Part shown: positions 43,127 through 55,004 of the stretch, one piece after another
Layout of the letters: each line of letters starts with the position of its first letter
Numbering within the stretch: the stretch's first letter is position 1
Assembly (NCBI GenBank): GCA_019426215.1
Contig: CM033391.1
Coordinates: 20,200,708-20,264,707 of the forward strand
Source: Buddleja alternifolia
Lineage: Eukaryota; Streptophyta; Magnoliopsida; Lamiales; Scrophulariaceae
Length of the DNA: 64,000 nucleotides
Direction: 5' to 3'
Notes under the pieces: model-generated
What the model was told of the DNA's origin: nothing
The model's input: the letters and a program-made list of their open reading frames with translations, nothing else
Databases searched by the model: none
Made by a program: the position numbers and the translations under genes

Positions 43127-44488
43127 TGATAAGAGTCATTTTTGCACATGTTCTTAACCCCTTTTATTGACAATTTAGGTCTATTTATAGCTTGAATTGT
43201 GCCTCTTGTATGTTTAATCTGGGTATTAAGTGAATTCAGGCACTAAACGATGTTGCACGAAGAAAAGGGCAAAAGACGGTGTATCGAACGATTTTCTAAA
43301 GGATGCTTCGCAGACCGGCGCACAAGCGCCAGTTCAGCCACTCCCAAGCGCCAGCCGAAGACATGAAGACAGAATGCTACGCAGTACGGCGCCTAGGTGC
43401 CACACATCCTGAGCCTAGGCGTGATACCATCCTCGCCCGAGCGCCGTCACACGAGCGCCTGGGTGCTACCCGACTTTTCCTACAAGAAACACCTGCCACG
43501 TAAGGGCGCCGTTGTAATCGTTTTTGGAAGCTATAAAAGGAAATTTTTAGCTGATTTGAAGGGTTCGAATTTTGGGTTTGGGAATTCATTTTCTGAGATT
43601 TGTGCCACACTTTTCACCTATCTTGAAGGGTAAGAAGAGGATAAGAGCTAAGGATTGAAGCTCTACTCAAGGATTCATCACCAATCAACCTTTTAGGGAG
43701 TTTATTCATTGTTTATTGCATTTGGTGTTTACACTTATGTATATAAATATGTTGAATTCTTCTATGTTTATGGTTATGGGCTAAATTCATATGGCTAGGG
43801 CCTTGTAAGAATTGATTAGTGATTTATTCGTATTATTGATAATCGTTGAATTAATTCCTATATTGCTATGTGTTGTGAATTTGTGCTTATGTTTCTTACA
43901 TGTGATTGATCACCATATGTATTATTAATTGCCTAGTTTAGCGTCTTGAGAAAGATTTAAGCTAGGGTGCAAGGGATTTATAATATCACAGAACCAAATT
44001 GGAGTTGCCTTAGACATAGGTAAAGACTCCCGGGTGAAGTCGTTCGACTCTAATCGAGTAAGCTCTAGTTCTTCAATGCATGCTTAGAGGTTAGATTTCC
44101 AGGTAGACATACTTAGGAAACCGTCATTTAAGTGTAGGAGTCTATCACGAGACATCGGTTATTCTTTACGTTAGGAGTTTTCACCATAGCAACTACGTCT
44201 AATAATTCAACGAGAGTCTTTATGCGAATGAGGATCAAGTCAAGTCTTGCATGCGCCTTAGTCTATTTTCACACTTGAGTTTCAATCTATTGCGTGTTCT
44301 TATTTTTGTTCTTTGTTTACTTACTTGTTTTACTCTTACTTTCTGTTAAATTGTCTTTACGTTTATTTGCAAATCATAAGCTAAAATCCAAGTCTCCATG
44401 GTTCGACAACCCGGACTTGTTTTGTCCATTTTTATTACTACACGGCTAGTACATTTGCTATAAACGCACGTTAGGTATTAGCGTGTCA
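43127..44488 (+). repeat. Athila 3' LTR
   Basis: 1,362 bp from TGATAAGAGTCATTTTTGCA to TATTAGCGTGTCA. Its two ends match the ends of the LTRs at 53087-55004 and 59089-61005 (reverse strand), placing it in the same superfamily but a different family. A TATA box (CTATAAAAGG) is at 43531-43540. A cluster of GCGCC motifs lies at 43310-43510. Confidence 0.88.
43531..43540 (+). promoter_or_regulatory. TATA box in the Athila LTR
   Basis: CTATAAAAGG in the middle of the LTR, where the U3/R border is expected. Confidence 0.5.
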
Positions 44489-46054
44489 ACAATCAATTTC
44501 CTTACTCCAGCTGCGAAGGCTAGTTTGGGCCCTGCCAATAGTTCCTCATAGTTGGATTCATTATTGGAGGCATCAAACTCGAACCTTACGGCATATTCAA
44601 ATTTATCTTCTTTGGACTTTCGACTATCACCCTAGCTTCGATACCTGCAGTGGTGGAAGAACCATCTACAAATAGTGTCCATGCTGGCAGGGACCAGCTG
44701 ACCTCGTCCTCCATCATCTCGGCGACAAAGTCAGCTAACACTTGTGCTTTGATGGCTGGTCTTCTCTGATATTCGATGTCGTGCTCACTAAGTTCCACTG
44801 CCCATTTAACCATTCTTCCCGATACGTTGGGGCTTGAAAGTATTCTTTTCAAGGGGTGGTTAATGAGCACCACTACGGGGTATGACTGAAAATATGGCCT
44901 TAGCTTTCTGGCTGCCACTACTAAGGCGAGGGCCAACTTCTCAATGAGGGGGTATCTTAGCTCAGCCGCCCATAGTAGGCGGCTAACTTAATAGATGGGT
45001 TTATGATCTCTATGATCATCTCGGATTAGTACAGCCCTGACAGCTTCCTGGGTCACTGCCAGATATAGGAAAAACATTTCTCCATCGAGGGGTTTGGTGA
45101 GCAGTGGCGAGGAAACCAAGTATTCTTTCAATTTTTCAAACGCCACTTGACACGAAGCTTCCCACTCAAAGCTTTTAGCTTTCCTTATCGCTTTGAAGAA
45201 TGGCAGCCCCTTATCGGCTGATCGCAAAATAAATCTATTGAGGCTGCTGCTCGCCCTATCAATTCTTGCACCTAGGGGGAGCTAAGTCTAAGATGGCTCA
45301 GATTTTCTCGGGGTTTGCTTCTATCTCTCGCTCACTCACCATGAAGCCTAGAAACTTTCCTCCTCGTACTCCAAAAGTACACTTGGAGAGATTGAGCTTT
45401 AACTTGTAGTGCTTGAGCATTTCGAAGAATTCTTGCACATTGCGAACATGGTCTATTCCCCGTTTGCTCTTGACCATCATGTCATCTATGTATGCTTCCA
45501 TGTTCCTTCCCAATTGTGCCTCGAACATTTTATTGACCAGCCTCTGATAAGTGGCACCAGCATTTTTTAGCCCGAAGGGCATCACGTTGTAGCAAAAGGT
45601 TCCCTGATTAGTGATGAAACTAGTTTTCTCCTGGTCCTCTTGCACTAGAAGAATTTGGTTATATCCTTGCCTCGCTTCCAGGAAGGTTAACAATTCGAAA
45701 TCAGTTGTGGAATCAATCAAGTCATCGATCCCGGGGAGAGGGTAGGAATCTTTAGCGCAGGCCTTATTCAGATCTGTGAAGTCTATGCACATCCTCCACT
45801 TGCCATTAGGTTTTGCCACCAACACAACATTGGCCAACCACTCTAGGTAGTGCACGACCCTTATGTACCCGGCGGCCAGCAAGTTCTCTATTTCTTCCTT
45901 AGCAACCAAATTCCTTTCCCTACCCATAGTCCGCTTGCACTGTTTCACAGTGCGGGCATTTGGGGAGGTGTTCAGATGATGAGTCATGACATTGGGGTCA
46001 ATCCCTTCCATGTCTCCCATGCTCCAAGAAGACACGTCCGTATTACCTCAAAGG
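44489..46054 (-). pseudogene. Gypsy 2 RT and RNase H (left piece of a split element)
   Basis: Minus strand, Tat-type. From 46035: the RT leader (GDMEGIDPNVMTHHLN), RT domain (NVVLVAKPNGKWRMCIDFTD, PLPGIDDLID, FCYNVMPFGLKNAGATYQRL, AYIDDMMVKSK with the catalytic DD), then after a frameshift the connection domain (45227-44988: FFKAIRKAKSFEWEASCQVAF) and after an in-frame stop RNase H (44936-44586: KLRPYFQSYPVVVLINHPLK, LFVDGSSTTAG). The frame goes on to 44491 (DASNNESNYEELLAGPKLAF), where the Athila LTR cuts it. The upstream protease part lies at 63127-63973, beyond the inserted Copia 2. It is about as similar to the Gypsy at 31912-38650 as sister families are. Confidence 0.88.
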
Positions 46055-47371
46055 TGATAGTGTTAGGTCCCCGGCGAGCCAATTATTTTGGGATTAACTA
46101 TATTAAATGTAAACACTATGACAGTCTTGTTTATATATATTGAATCTTTTATTAAATGGTATGCTTCTTTATTATTATAACTATTGATAGTATAGATAGA
46201 GATCTCATGGATTACATATGGTTAGGGGAGGCGGTCAGGGAAAACATATTGAATGCTCTCAAATACCATAATCCTAAATATTGTTCCAAGTCATAGAGGC
46301 TGTGAGATGTGGACATCACTAGCCTAGTCAAGACTTGTTCATACATGTAACAATACGTTACATGTAACAATGTATTCCATTGTTGATGCCTTGAATGGCA
46401 ATACGTGTATAGAGATTCACACTGGATTATGAAATTGAACGGCCCCGCTTAAGGAATCCTATTGGGTGTTGTCGAACATGGAGTCCTTGAGTTTCGTAGT
46501 GTGAAATTAATCCTTAGACCTAAGATGTCATTTGGAAATGGCACTACCCACTCTGCTTTGATATGCACGTGCACTCCAAGAGAGTCATACGGCGTGTATG
46601 TTGTGCATAGTCTGGTAGTGCAGTGAAAAAAATCGCAGTCAAGGAGGGATTCATTTAGGGTTATATGTACCCAGTATTTCCTACGGTGTTCCGAGAATCT
46701 AAATGATCGTGAAAAGCCTTTGATCAAAGCGATTGTTTTCTGAGAGGGAATGGTGATCCCGGATCGGAAAACTGGATCATTAGATGTCACAACACAGTCA
46801 TAGTTTTCAAGGTTACTAGGGTTCGATCGTCGCCATACCCTAGACCATGGACGGAAAATTGATGAAGGATTACACTCACATGACGATCATAACTCGGATA
46901 GGCTATTCGCTTCTCATCGTTGACATCTACGTAGTTGTGGCAACATTGCTAGACATCGAACCATGACCAATACGTGCCTTGAATTAATTTGGTGAAATTA
47001 ATTCAAGGACTAGTTAATTATTTAGAATAATTAATCTAGCATGTGGAAACTTATTGCTAGCTTGACAACGAGCCTGAGGGGTCACACACATAACTTAGTA
47101 TAGTACCTATTGGCTCATTAATTCTTTGTGATTATGATGGGATTAATTAATTGGATTTAATTAATCAAAGAAAAAAGAAATTAATTTAACTAGTTAATTA
47201 ATAGTCCTATAATTTAATATTAGGATATTAAATTGGGAAGGACTAATTAATTAATTAGGGGAAAGAAAATAAAATAATATATATGTAAATATACATAGTG
47301 CACGTGTGGCGTGTGAATTGTGTATATGTGGATTTGGTGGAAAGATTTATCTTGCTCACCAAGTTTGTTAG

Positions 47372-47402
<31 letters not shown>

Positions 47403-47564
47403 TTCTATAAATACATTTATTAGGATCTTTAATTGGTTAAGGTAACTAATTAATAAGGAAGAATCCTATTAGATATATGTTAGGATATTATTAGATATGG
47501 TAATATCTAGTTAGTTGGAAAAGAATCAAACCATTTGTGGAGAGAGAATTAAAGAAAAGAGATA

Positions 47565-47612
<48 letters not shown>

Positions 47613-47883
47613 CACGCCTCTATATATATGTTTATATTTCACCTCTTTTATAGGGTACAAACTAATGAATGAATGGAAAAAGTGATTTTGAGTTAGTTTT
47701 TGAAAAGAAAAATAAGTTTTGAGAAAAACACTTTTTCTATTATTCTCTCCCAATATTTTCTTTCACTTTAATTCTTCAAACTCATATGTTGAGTGCGAAG
47801 AAAACTTAAATAATTCCAAACCCTTTTTCCTAAAAAGTCAAGATTCGATATTCTCCTTGCTAGCATTGGTACCGATGCCAACA
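46055..47883 (+). repeat. 5' LTR of Copia 2
   Basis: Begins TGATAGTGTTAGGTCCCCGG and ends GATGCCAACA one base before the primer site. Holds (TA)n tracts near 47371-47397 and 47571-47607. Any ORFs in it (for example minus strand 46449-46790) are not conserved as protein in the other LTR. Confidence 0.85.
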
Positions 47884-49658
47884 GTGGTATCGGAGCCAAG
47901 GTTTAGACATGGCTCAGATTCTTTTTCGTGTTTATATGCTTTAAAATTGGTTTTGTTGCATATTAGAATTGGTTGAATTTTCTGTTTAATTTTCGGATCT
48001 GTAGATTTTATATTAATATGAAAATCGAGGGTTGCGCTTTTATGTTTAAATATAAAAAAAAAAAGAGGTCACTGTCGCACGGCGGCGCTGCCGAAACAGC
48101 GCCGCCGCTGTGCGATGGCGACGGATAGCAACGCGTTGTTCCACTGCTGTACGATGGCGACAGACAGCAAGGCGTTGTTCCACCGGCAGCACGCTGCTGC
48201 TCAGTCACTCTGCCCGAATTTTAAAGTCGAGGGGTTTTATGCAATTTTCCCAATTTTCAAATGTTTTTCGTAATAATTGCGTTTTAGACCTTGAGTCGTT
48301 TTTCCAATAAAATTAAAAGTGCAACCCTAATTTTTGATTTTGTAAAATTAAGATTTGAATCTCAAATTGAAATTATTTAAAGTTTATTCTAAAATTGGAT
48401 TTTCAAAATTGGAATCGTTTTATTGATTTTGAGAATTGAAATAAAATGGAATTTATTAATTTTCGGAAATGAATAAAATTGGGTTTTGAAAAATCTTTTT
48501 AGATTAATTTGAAAAGTGTGACTTTTCATGGGAATTTCCAAAATTGGTTTTTAAAAATTAGAGTCTTTGGATCCATTAATTAATTAGATCATCTTTAATT
48601 AAAGACGGTGAATATTAATTCATGTTTGCATGATAGCATGTTCATGTGATTATGTGGTGATCTGGGTCAAGCCATAGACTAGTTGTTTTTATAATTTGAG
48701 GCCTGTGTGCCATGTTTTTCCTTTTATTGTAAATGAGGGGGAAAGGTCTATTTAAATATAAATTTAAATACGAAGATGAAGGCATTCAATTCCGTGGAGT
48801 TTTGAAGACCTTAGTGAAGGGTCCGAGTCCTTTAGATTATAATGGTCAACACCTTGGTGGCTCGGGGTGTTTAGATAATGTCTTGACTAAGATCAAATTT
48901 ACCGCTTTATGCATGATTACTTATTTTCTTATGCTTTGAATGTTATGCATGTATGCATGATCACCTAAGAAAGATAAGTAATTGAAAAGGTGTGAGACCT
49001 TATTTGAAAATCCTCTTAATCCATATTAAGTCCTTAAATGGATAAATTGAGGGGCCCGGAAGCTCCTTGATTAGGTCTAGTGCCTTCCGTCATTAGATGT
49101 GAGAGAGAATAGCTGGGCTTGTCATCATTGACCATGAGTCGTGGGATGGTGGCAAGTTTAGTGTAGTAATCTCACAACTAGGCCTTCCATTATGACAGGG
49201 GGTCATACTAGAAGTGCACATGGATCTCAGTCTACCCAGGGGTCGACAATGAGTAGTGGGACGTCCTGGGAACTGTTATTGCGTGAAAATTTGATGGGTC
49301 GGACTTAAACACAAATTAGTGCACGGTTGCATCGTGTTCTCGGGATGTACATGAAATGTGAGGCAAACATCTCGAGAACCACCTGGATGTGGATGTGGTC
49401 GTCGTGCCTGTTCAATGTCATCACCCATTGACCATGAGTAGTGGGATGAGGTTGGGGCATTTGACGCTCGAGCCCACTGGAGATTTTGAATTTCCCGTAT
49501 TCTGTTAATTTGGGGTGATGGATTTCGTAAAGTTAAGTGGGAAAACACATGTATATTTAAAATTCCTTAATTGCATGTGAATATATGTTAGAACTGAATG
49601 CTAATGGTCTTTTTTCCTTTATCGCATTTTACATAGTATTATCATGGATATCATTTAT
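47884..49658 (+). other. Long leader of Copia 2 with GC-rich hairpin
   Basis: About 1.8 kb without a convincing gene. Near the primer site, 48076-48114 can fold into a GC-rich stem (CGCACGGCGGCGCTG, loop CCGAAA, CAGCGCCGCCGC...), followed by a 44-bp direct repeat (GCGATGGCGACGGATAGCAA / ACGATGGCGACAGACAGCAA, then GCGTTGTTCCAC). The rest is AT-rich. Confidence 0.6.
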
Positions 49659-52600
49659 ACTTGTCTATGGATTCTCAAAAGAAACAAGTTGATGGCTCAA
49701 AATACACCTATTAACGTTTGGCTCTAGACGTGTATCTCAGGGTTAAGAGTCTTGACTATATAGTCAAAGGGGAAATCCCACCTAGACCTTAACCTGCAAC
49801 TCGTGCTCGTACTTTGGAGTACTGGACAAAGCAAATCAATGATGAGGCTTATGTTCGATCTTTCATATTGTTTATGATGTCTGATCATATGAATGAGAGA
49901 TATGGAAAGATCAAACTAGCCAAGGATATCGCTGATGAATTGGAGAGATCATTTGGAGACAAAACGCCAAAGGGTAATTGTCCTCATTGCCATGGGATGG
50001 AACACTTGAGCAAGGATTGTCCTGCTACCTTCAAAAGCCACAATGAAGGTGTGCTTATTGTTGAGGTTAATTTGTCAATTAACCATGCTTCTTGGGTGTT
50101 TGACACTGGCTGTGGTACTCACCTTTGCAATGACTTGCAGGTGCTGTCTAGAAGCAGAGAGCTAGATGACAGGGACATGGTCCTGAGAATGGCTAATGGA
50201 GCGTCTGTCGCTGCGAAGGCTATTAGAACGTCGTTTTAGTTCTTGAAGCTGGTACTAGGTTTATTTTAAAGGATGTTTATTATGTTCCCGGATTAATTAA
50301 GAACCTTATTTCTGTTTCCGTATTGGACAAAGAAGGATTTTCTTTTAATATAAATAATGGTATTTGTTCAATGATTTATGGTTCTAAATTAATCGTGAGA
50401 GCATGCATGTATAACAACCTTTATGTTTACCCGTATGCTAATTCTCTTGCTGTTCAAATAGTAAACACGGGAAAGCGTAAATCTGATGATCGATCTAATG
50501 CACAAATCTGGCATGCTAGACTTGGTCATGCATCTAAGGATAGGATTCTCAAATTGTCAAGTTTCCTCGATCTTGATGAACAAAAGGAGCTACTGACTTG
50601 TGAATCTTGTCTAAAAGGTAAAATAACAAAGTCACCATTTGGAGGCCAAATGGAACGTGCCAAGGATTTGCTTGAGTTAGTCCACATAGATATTTGTGGA
50701 CCTCTCAGTGTTAGTGCATTAGGGAACTATTCTTACTTCATAACCTTTACCGATGATTATTCTAAAAATGGTTATTTGTATCTTATTAAGTATAGATCTG
50801 AGGTCTTTGATAAGTTCAAAGAATTCAGAAATGAAGTAGAGAAACAAATTGGTAAAAGTATTAAAACTCTTCGATCTGATGTTGAGGAGGAGAATACTTA
50901 TCCGTTGAGTTTTTGGATTACTTGAAAGAGAATGGGATTCTCTCTCAATGGACACCGCCTGGAACGCCACAATTAAATGGTGTGTCTGAGCAGAGAAACA
51001 ACACATTGATGGACATGGTTCGAACAGTGATGTTGTCTATAGATTTACCGACATATTTCTGCGGCTATGCCCTAGAGACGACGACTTACCTATTGAATAG
51101 ATTACCGTTAAAAGTGTACCTAAAGTGCCTTATAAGATATGGCACGGCAAACCACCCTCATACAAATACCTAAAAGTATGGGGATGTGATGCTCATGTCA
51201 ACCAAGAAGTAGGAGATAAGTTAGATTCAAGATCTACTTTTTGTAGGTTTGTGGGTTACTCTAAGGAGTCCTATGGGTACTACTTCTATCATATCTTGGA
51301 ACAAAAGGTAATTGTTTCAAGGAACGCTGTGTTCCTGGAGAAGCAACTCTCCAATGGGAGTGCATAGATAGAGTGATAGAACTTAAGGAAACTCAAGAGA
51401 CACAAACACCACTGGCAGTAAATGAGGAGCGAGATGAACCAAAAACTGTTAGTACACAAATTCCACCTCCAAGGAGATCCGAAAGGATCCTAAGACAGCC
51501 TGAGAGATACTATGGCCTTTTGCTAAAAAAAACAAGAAGGAAAACCTTGTATTGGATGAAGATCCAACGTCTTATGACGAGGCAATGTCTGATAAGGATT
51601 TGGGGAAATGGTCTAAAGCCATGGAATCTGAAATTGAATCCATGTACTCCAACAAGGTTTGGACCTTGGTAGACCCACCACCTGGCATTAAGGCCATTGG
51701 TTGCAAATGGGTATACAAGCGCAAGTTAGGAGTTGATGGAGAAGTTACGACCTTTAAGGCTCGCTTGGTGGCAAAGGGTTATACTCAAAGGCAAGGAATT
51801 GACTATGAGGAGATTTTTTCTCTAGTCACTATGACCAAGTCAATTAGGATTCTAATGGCTATATCTGTGTATCTCGATTATGAGATTTGGCAAATGGATG
51901 TGAAAACAGATTTCCTCAATGGAAACATTGATGAAGAAATTTATATGGAACAGTTGGAGGGCTTCACATCCAGTGGGAGCGAGGTGTGCAAGCTGAAAAG
52001 ATCCATTTATGGCTTGAAGCAAGCTTCCCGAAGCTGGAATTTGAGATTTGATAAATCTGTAAAGGAATACAGCTACATCAAGAATGGTTTTTAACCATGT
52101 GTGTACAAGAAAGTTAGTGGGAGAGCCATAAGTTTCTTGATACTCTATGTTGATGACATTCTTCTCATTTGAAATGATGTAGGAATGTTACAATCAATGA
52201 AGGTTGGTTGTCGACCCAATTTTTGATGAAAGATATGGGAGAAGCATCCTACGTTCTTGGTATGAAGATATACCGAGAAACGGAAAGTAGGTTGTTAGGA
52301 ATTGCCCAATCTAAGTACATAGAACGAATCTTGAATAAATTCAATATGGGAGATTACAAAATAAGATTTCTTCCAGCCGGACATGGAATCCATCTCACTA
52401 AATCAATGTCTCCAAGGACACTCGAGGAAAGAGAGAGAATGTCAAGGATTCCATATGCTTCAGCGATAGGTAGCATTATGTGTGCTATGTTATGTACTAG
52501 ACTGGATGTGGCTTATGCACTTAGCGTGGCAAGCCAGTTCCAGTCGAATCCAGGGGAGGACCACTGGACTGCCATGAAAATGACTCTATAGTACTTGAGA

Positions 52601-53086
52601 TGTATTCAAGATCTTTTTCTGGTATACGGTTGAGGAAAATTGGAACTAGAATCTTATATGGATTCTAGTTTTCAGTCGGACTTAGATGATCTTAAATCGA
52701 TATCCGGATATGTGTTTATACTCAATGGAGGAGCTGTAAGCTAGAAAAGCTCCAAGAAGGAGACGACAGCTGACTCCACCACGAAAGTTGAGTATATAGT
52801 TGCTGCTGAAGCGGCTAAGGAAGCTGTTTAGATGAGGAACTTCATCCAGGAGTTGGAGGTAGTTCCCTCCATTGTTAATCTGGTACTGTTGTACTATGAT
52901 AAAAATGGAGCTATAACTCTATCAAAGGAGCCTAGGTCTCACCAAAGATCCAAACATATTCAAAAACGATATCATCTCATCAGCGAGATAGTGGAAAGAG
53001 GAGACGTTCGAGTGGAACGAGTCGAATAGACGGAAAACGTAGCAGACCCCTTCACCAAGGCTTTGAATCAAAGTGTACTAGAAAAA
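49659..53086 (+). pseudogene. Copia 2 gag-pol, heavily degraded
   Basis: Pieces in order: residual gag with zinc knuckle (CPHCHGMEHLSKDC) and protease (WVFDTGCGTHLCND) at 49814-50239; pre-integrase zinc finger (IWHARLGHAS ... CESCLKGK) and integrase core (VHIDICGPLS, LRSD) at 50323-50925; integrase Glu region (GVSEQRNNTLMDMVR) at 50913-51173; RT at 51552-52094 and on past a stop (CKWVYKRKLG, IYGLKQASRSW, LYVDDILLI); RT end at 52208-52591; RNase H at about 52640-53040. The pol tail (ADPFTKALNQSVLEK) is cut by the Athila derivative at 53086 and resumes at 61011-61058 (HLEMMGLKYKGNWL). Most of gag is deleted, and at least seven stops or frameshifts are seen. Similarity is to the Tnt1-94/Tork branch. 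Confidence 0.9.
53082..53086. repeat. 5-bp target-site duplication, left copy (Athila derivative)
   Basis: AAAAA before the left LTR, with AAAAA again after the right LTR (61006-61010). It falls inside Copia 2 pol between ...SVLEK and HLEMMG..., and joining the two sides restores the reading frame. Confidence 0.85.
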
Positions 53087-55004
53087 TGACACGCTAAAAG
53101 ATAACGTGCTATTGTAGCAAGTGCACTAGTCGTGTGTAGTAATAAGTGTGGACGAAAAGTCCGGGTTGTCGAACCACGGAGACTTGAATTCTAGTTTAAG
53201 ATTTGTAATGAAGTGAATAAACAAAGTAAGAATAAATTCAAATAAAATTTGTAAAGAACAAGAACAAAGATGAGCAAGTGATTTAAAACCAATTATAAAG
53301 GGAGACTAAGGCACATGCTAGGTTCAAATTGATCAAATATACTTATAAAGGTTCTTGTTGAAGGATTACACTTATATTGTTATGGTGAGAGCTCCGAGGG
53401 TAGAGAATAACCGATGTCTCGCGTATAAACTCCTATGCTTAGATCGTGATTTCCCAAATATTCCTATCCGGAAATCTAACCACTAAACATGCATTAACGT
53501 ACTAGAGTTCACTCGATTAGAATCGAACAACTTCACCCGGGAATCTTTACCTATGTCTAGGGCAATTCCTCATTAGTTGCGGGTCATGATGTGAATCTCT
53601 TGCACCCTAAGTTAATTTTCTCCCGAAATATCAACCTAGGCATAAGATTCTAACATATAGTGATCAAGTATATGCAAGATAGGTAAAAACACAAATTCAC
53701 ATCACATAACAATATAAGTATAACCTCTACAATCATCTATTATAAGCATATATCACAATTTGACCTTACATGGCCTTAGTCTTATGAATTTAGTTCATGA
53801 TAGTTATTATGAAAAACAATAATGAATAAATACACATGTTCATAGACATGAATGAAATGAAAAGGCTATAAAAACTCTCTCTAATGTGATAGATGATGGC
53901 CCCTTGATTGGAACTTCAATTCCTAGCTTTCTCCTCTTAGAATGATGAAGAATGGTGATGAATGAAGCTTGAGGACCTGTTCCTCCTCCTCCTCTCCTCC
54001 AAGAATCTGAAATTGATAGTGAATGATCAAGAGTATGGGTTCCCGCTCCTTTTATAGCCAAAAATTCCACTAAAGTATGCATTAAGAATTCCCATTAAAG
54101 TTCCCCAATGAGAATTCCACCTAAGGTGATGCTTAAAGTTTGGCTTTTAAGATTCCAACCAGCTAAAAAATGTTGAACTTTCGGCCATTAAGAATTCCAC
54201 CAAGCCTAACCATGTGAAAACTTCAACAAAACACATGCATGCTGCCATTTTCTTGCTTTCCAGCGCAGTCTTAGTATTTTCCTCATAAACTTCTCCACAC
54301 ATCTCCAAATTGGATGATTCAAGTCCCCATGTTCAGATAAAACGTAGATCTACAACTTTGAAGAAGGACATTTTGTCCAATTCGGTCTCTAAGTATACCT
54401 AAATTACGTTTCAACATGGAGGTTGTTTCTGATTTGGCGCCCATAAAGTAAATCTACCAAGAAACACACTTATGACAACCCCTCAACACATGTGATGAAT
54501 TATGGCCAAAAGTGATTCTTACTCATCATATAATGCTGGAATTTAGGCTGAAAAAGGAGTAACATTCGGACTATCCATGCCTAGGCATGACTAGGAGGGC
54601 GTTGGGGCGTATCCTGGCACATGTACTTCTTTGTTCGGCGCAGCAATCGTATTTCCTTCACAATTATCTCTATAGACCTCTGATTTGGATGTTTCAAGTT
54701 CCCATTTGAAGCTAAGACATTAATCTAAAACTTTGTAGAAGGAAACTTTGTCTAAGTCGGTCTCGAAATGTACGGAATTATCGCTCGAATGTGGTAGGAG
54801 ATGCATAAACCGCCTAGGTGTTGAAAAACATGCTTGAACTTGTTTTGTACATCGTTTTTCTTCCCTTTTCTTCATGTATTCTCATTTATTACCTGTATTC
54901 ACTTAACACACCTATTAAATGCAAATGTGACATGATTTAAGCAATAAGTGAATCCAAATCATAAGAATTACGGTCTTAAAAACACGTAAAAACACCTCTT
55001 ATCA
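53087..55004 (-). repeat. 3' LTR of the Athila derivative
   Basis: 1,918 bp, reading on the minus strand TGATAAGAGGTGTTTTTACG ... TTTTAGCGTGTCA. Confidence 0.95.

Larger units (their letters stand above)
38651..44488 (+). mobile_element. Athila-type Gypsy element, 5'-truncated, with 3' LTR
   Basis: Starts abruptly inside the integrase ([20 protein letters not shown]), then the conserved post-pol block GCGCTTCTTGGGAGGCAACC, env/ORF-like frames, a long 3' non-coding region, a polypurine tract (AAGTTTTGGGGGG, ending 43125) and a 1,362-bp LTR (43127-44488). The 5' LTR, gag, protease, RT and most of the integrase are absent. On the right it lies directly against the RNase H of a minus-strand Gypsy element. 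Confidence 0.88.

Noticed and set aside
46449..46790. 113-codon frame in the Copia 2 LTR and its counterpart near 61514-61756
   Set aside because: The frame is not kept between the two LTRs and lies on different strands.
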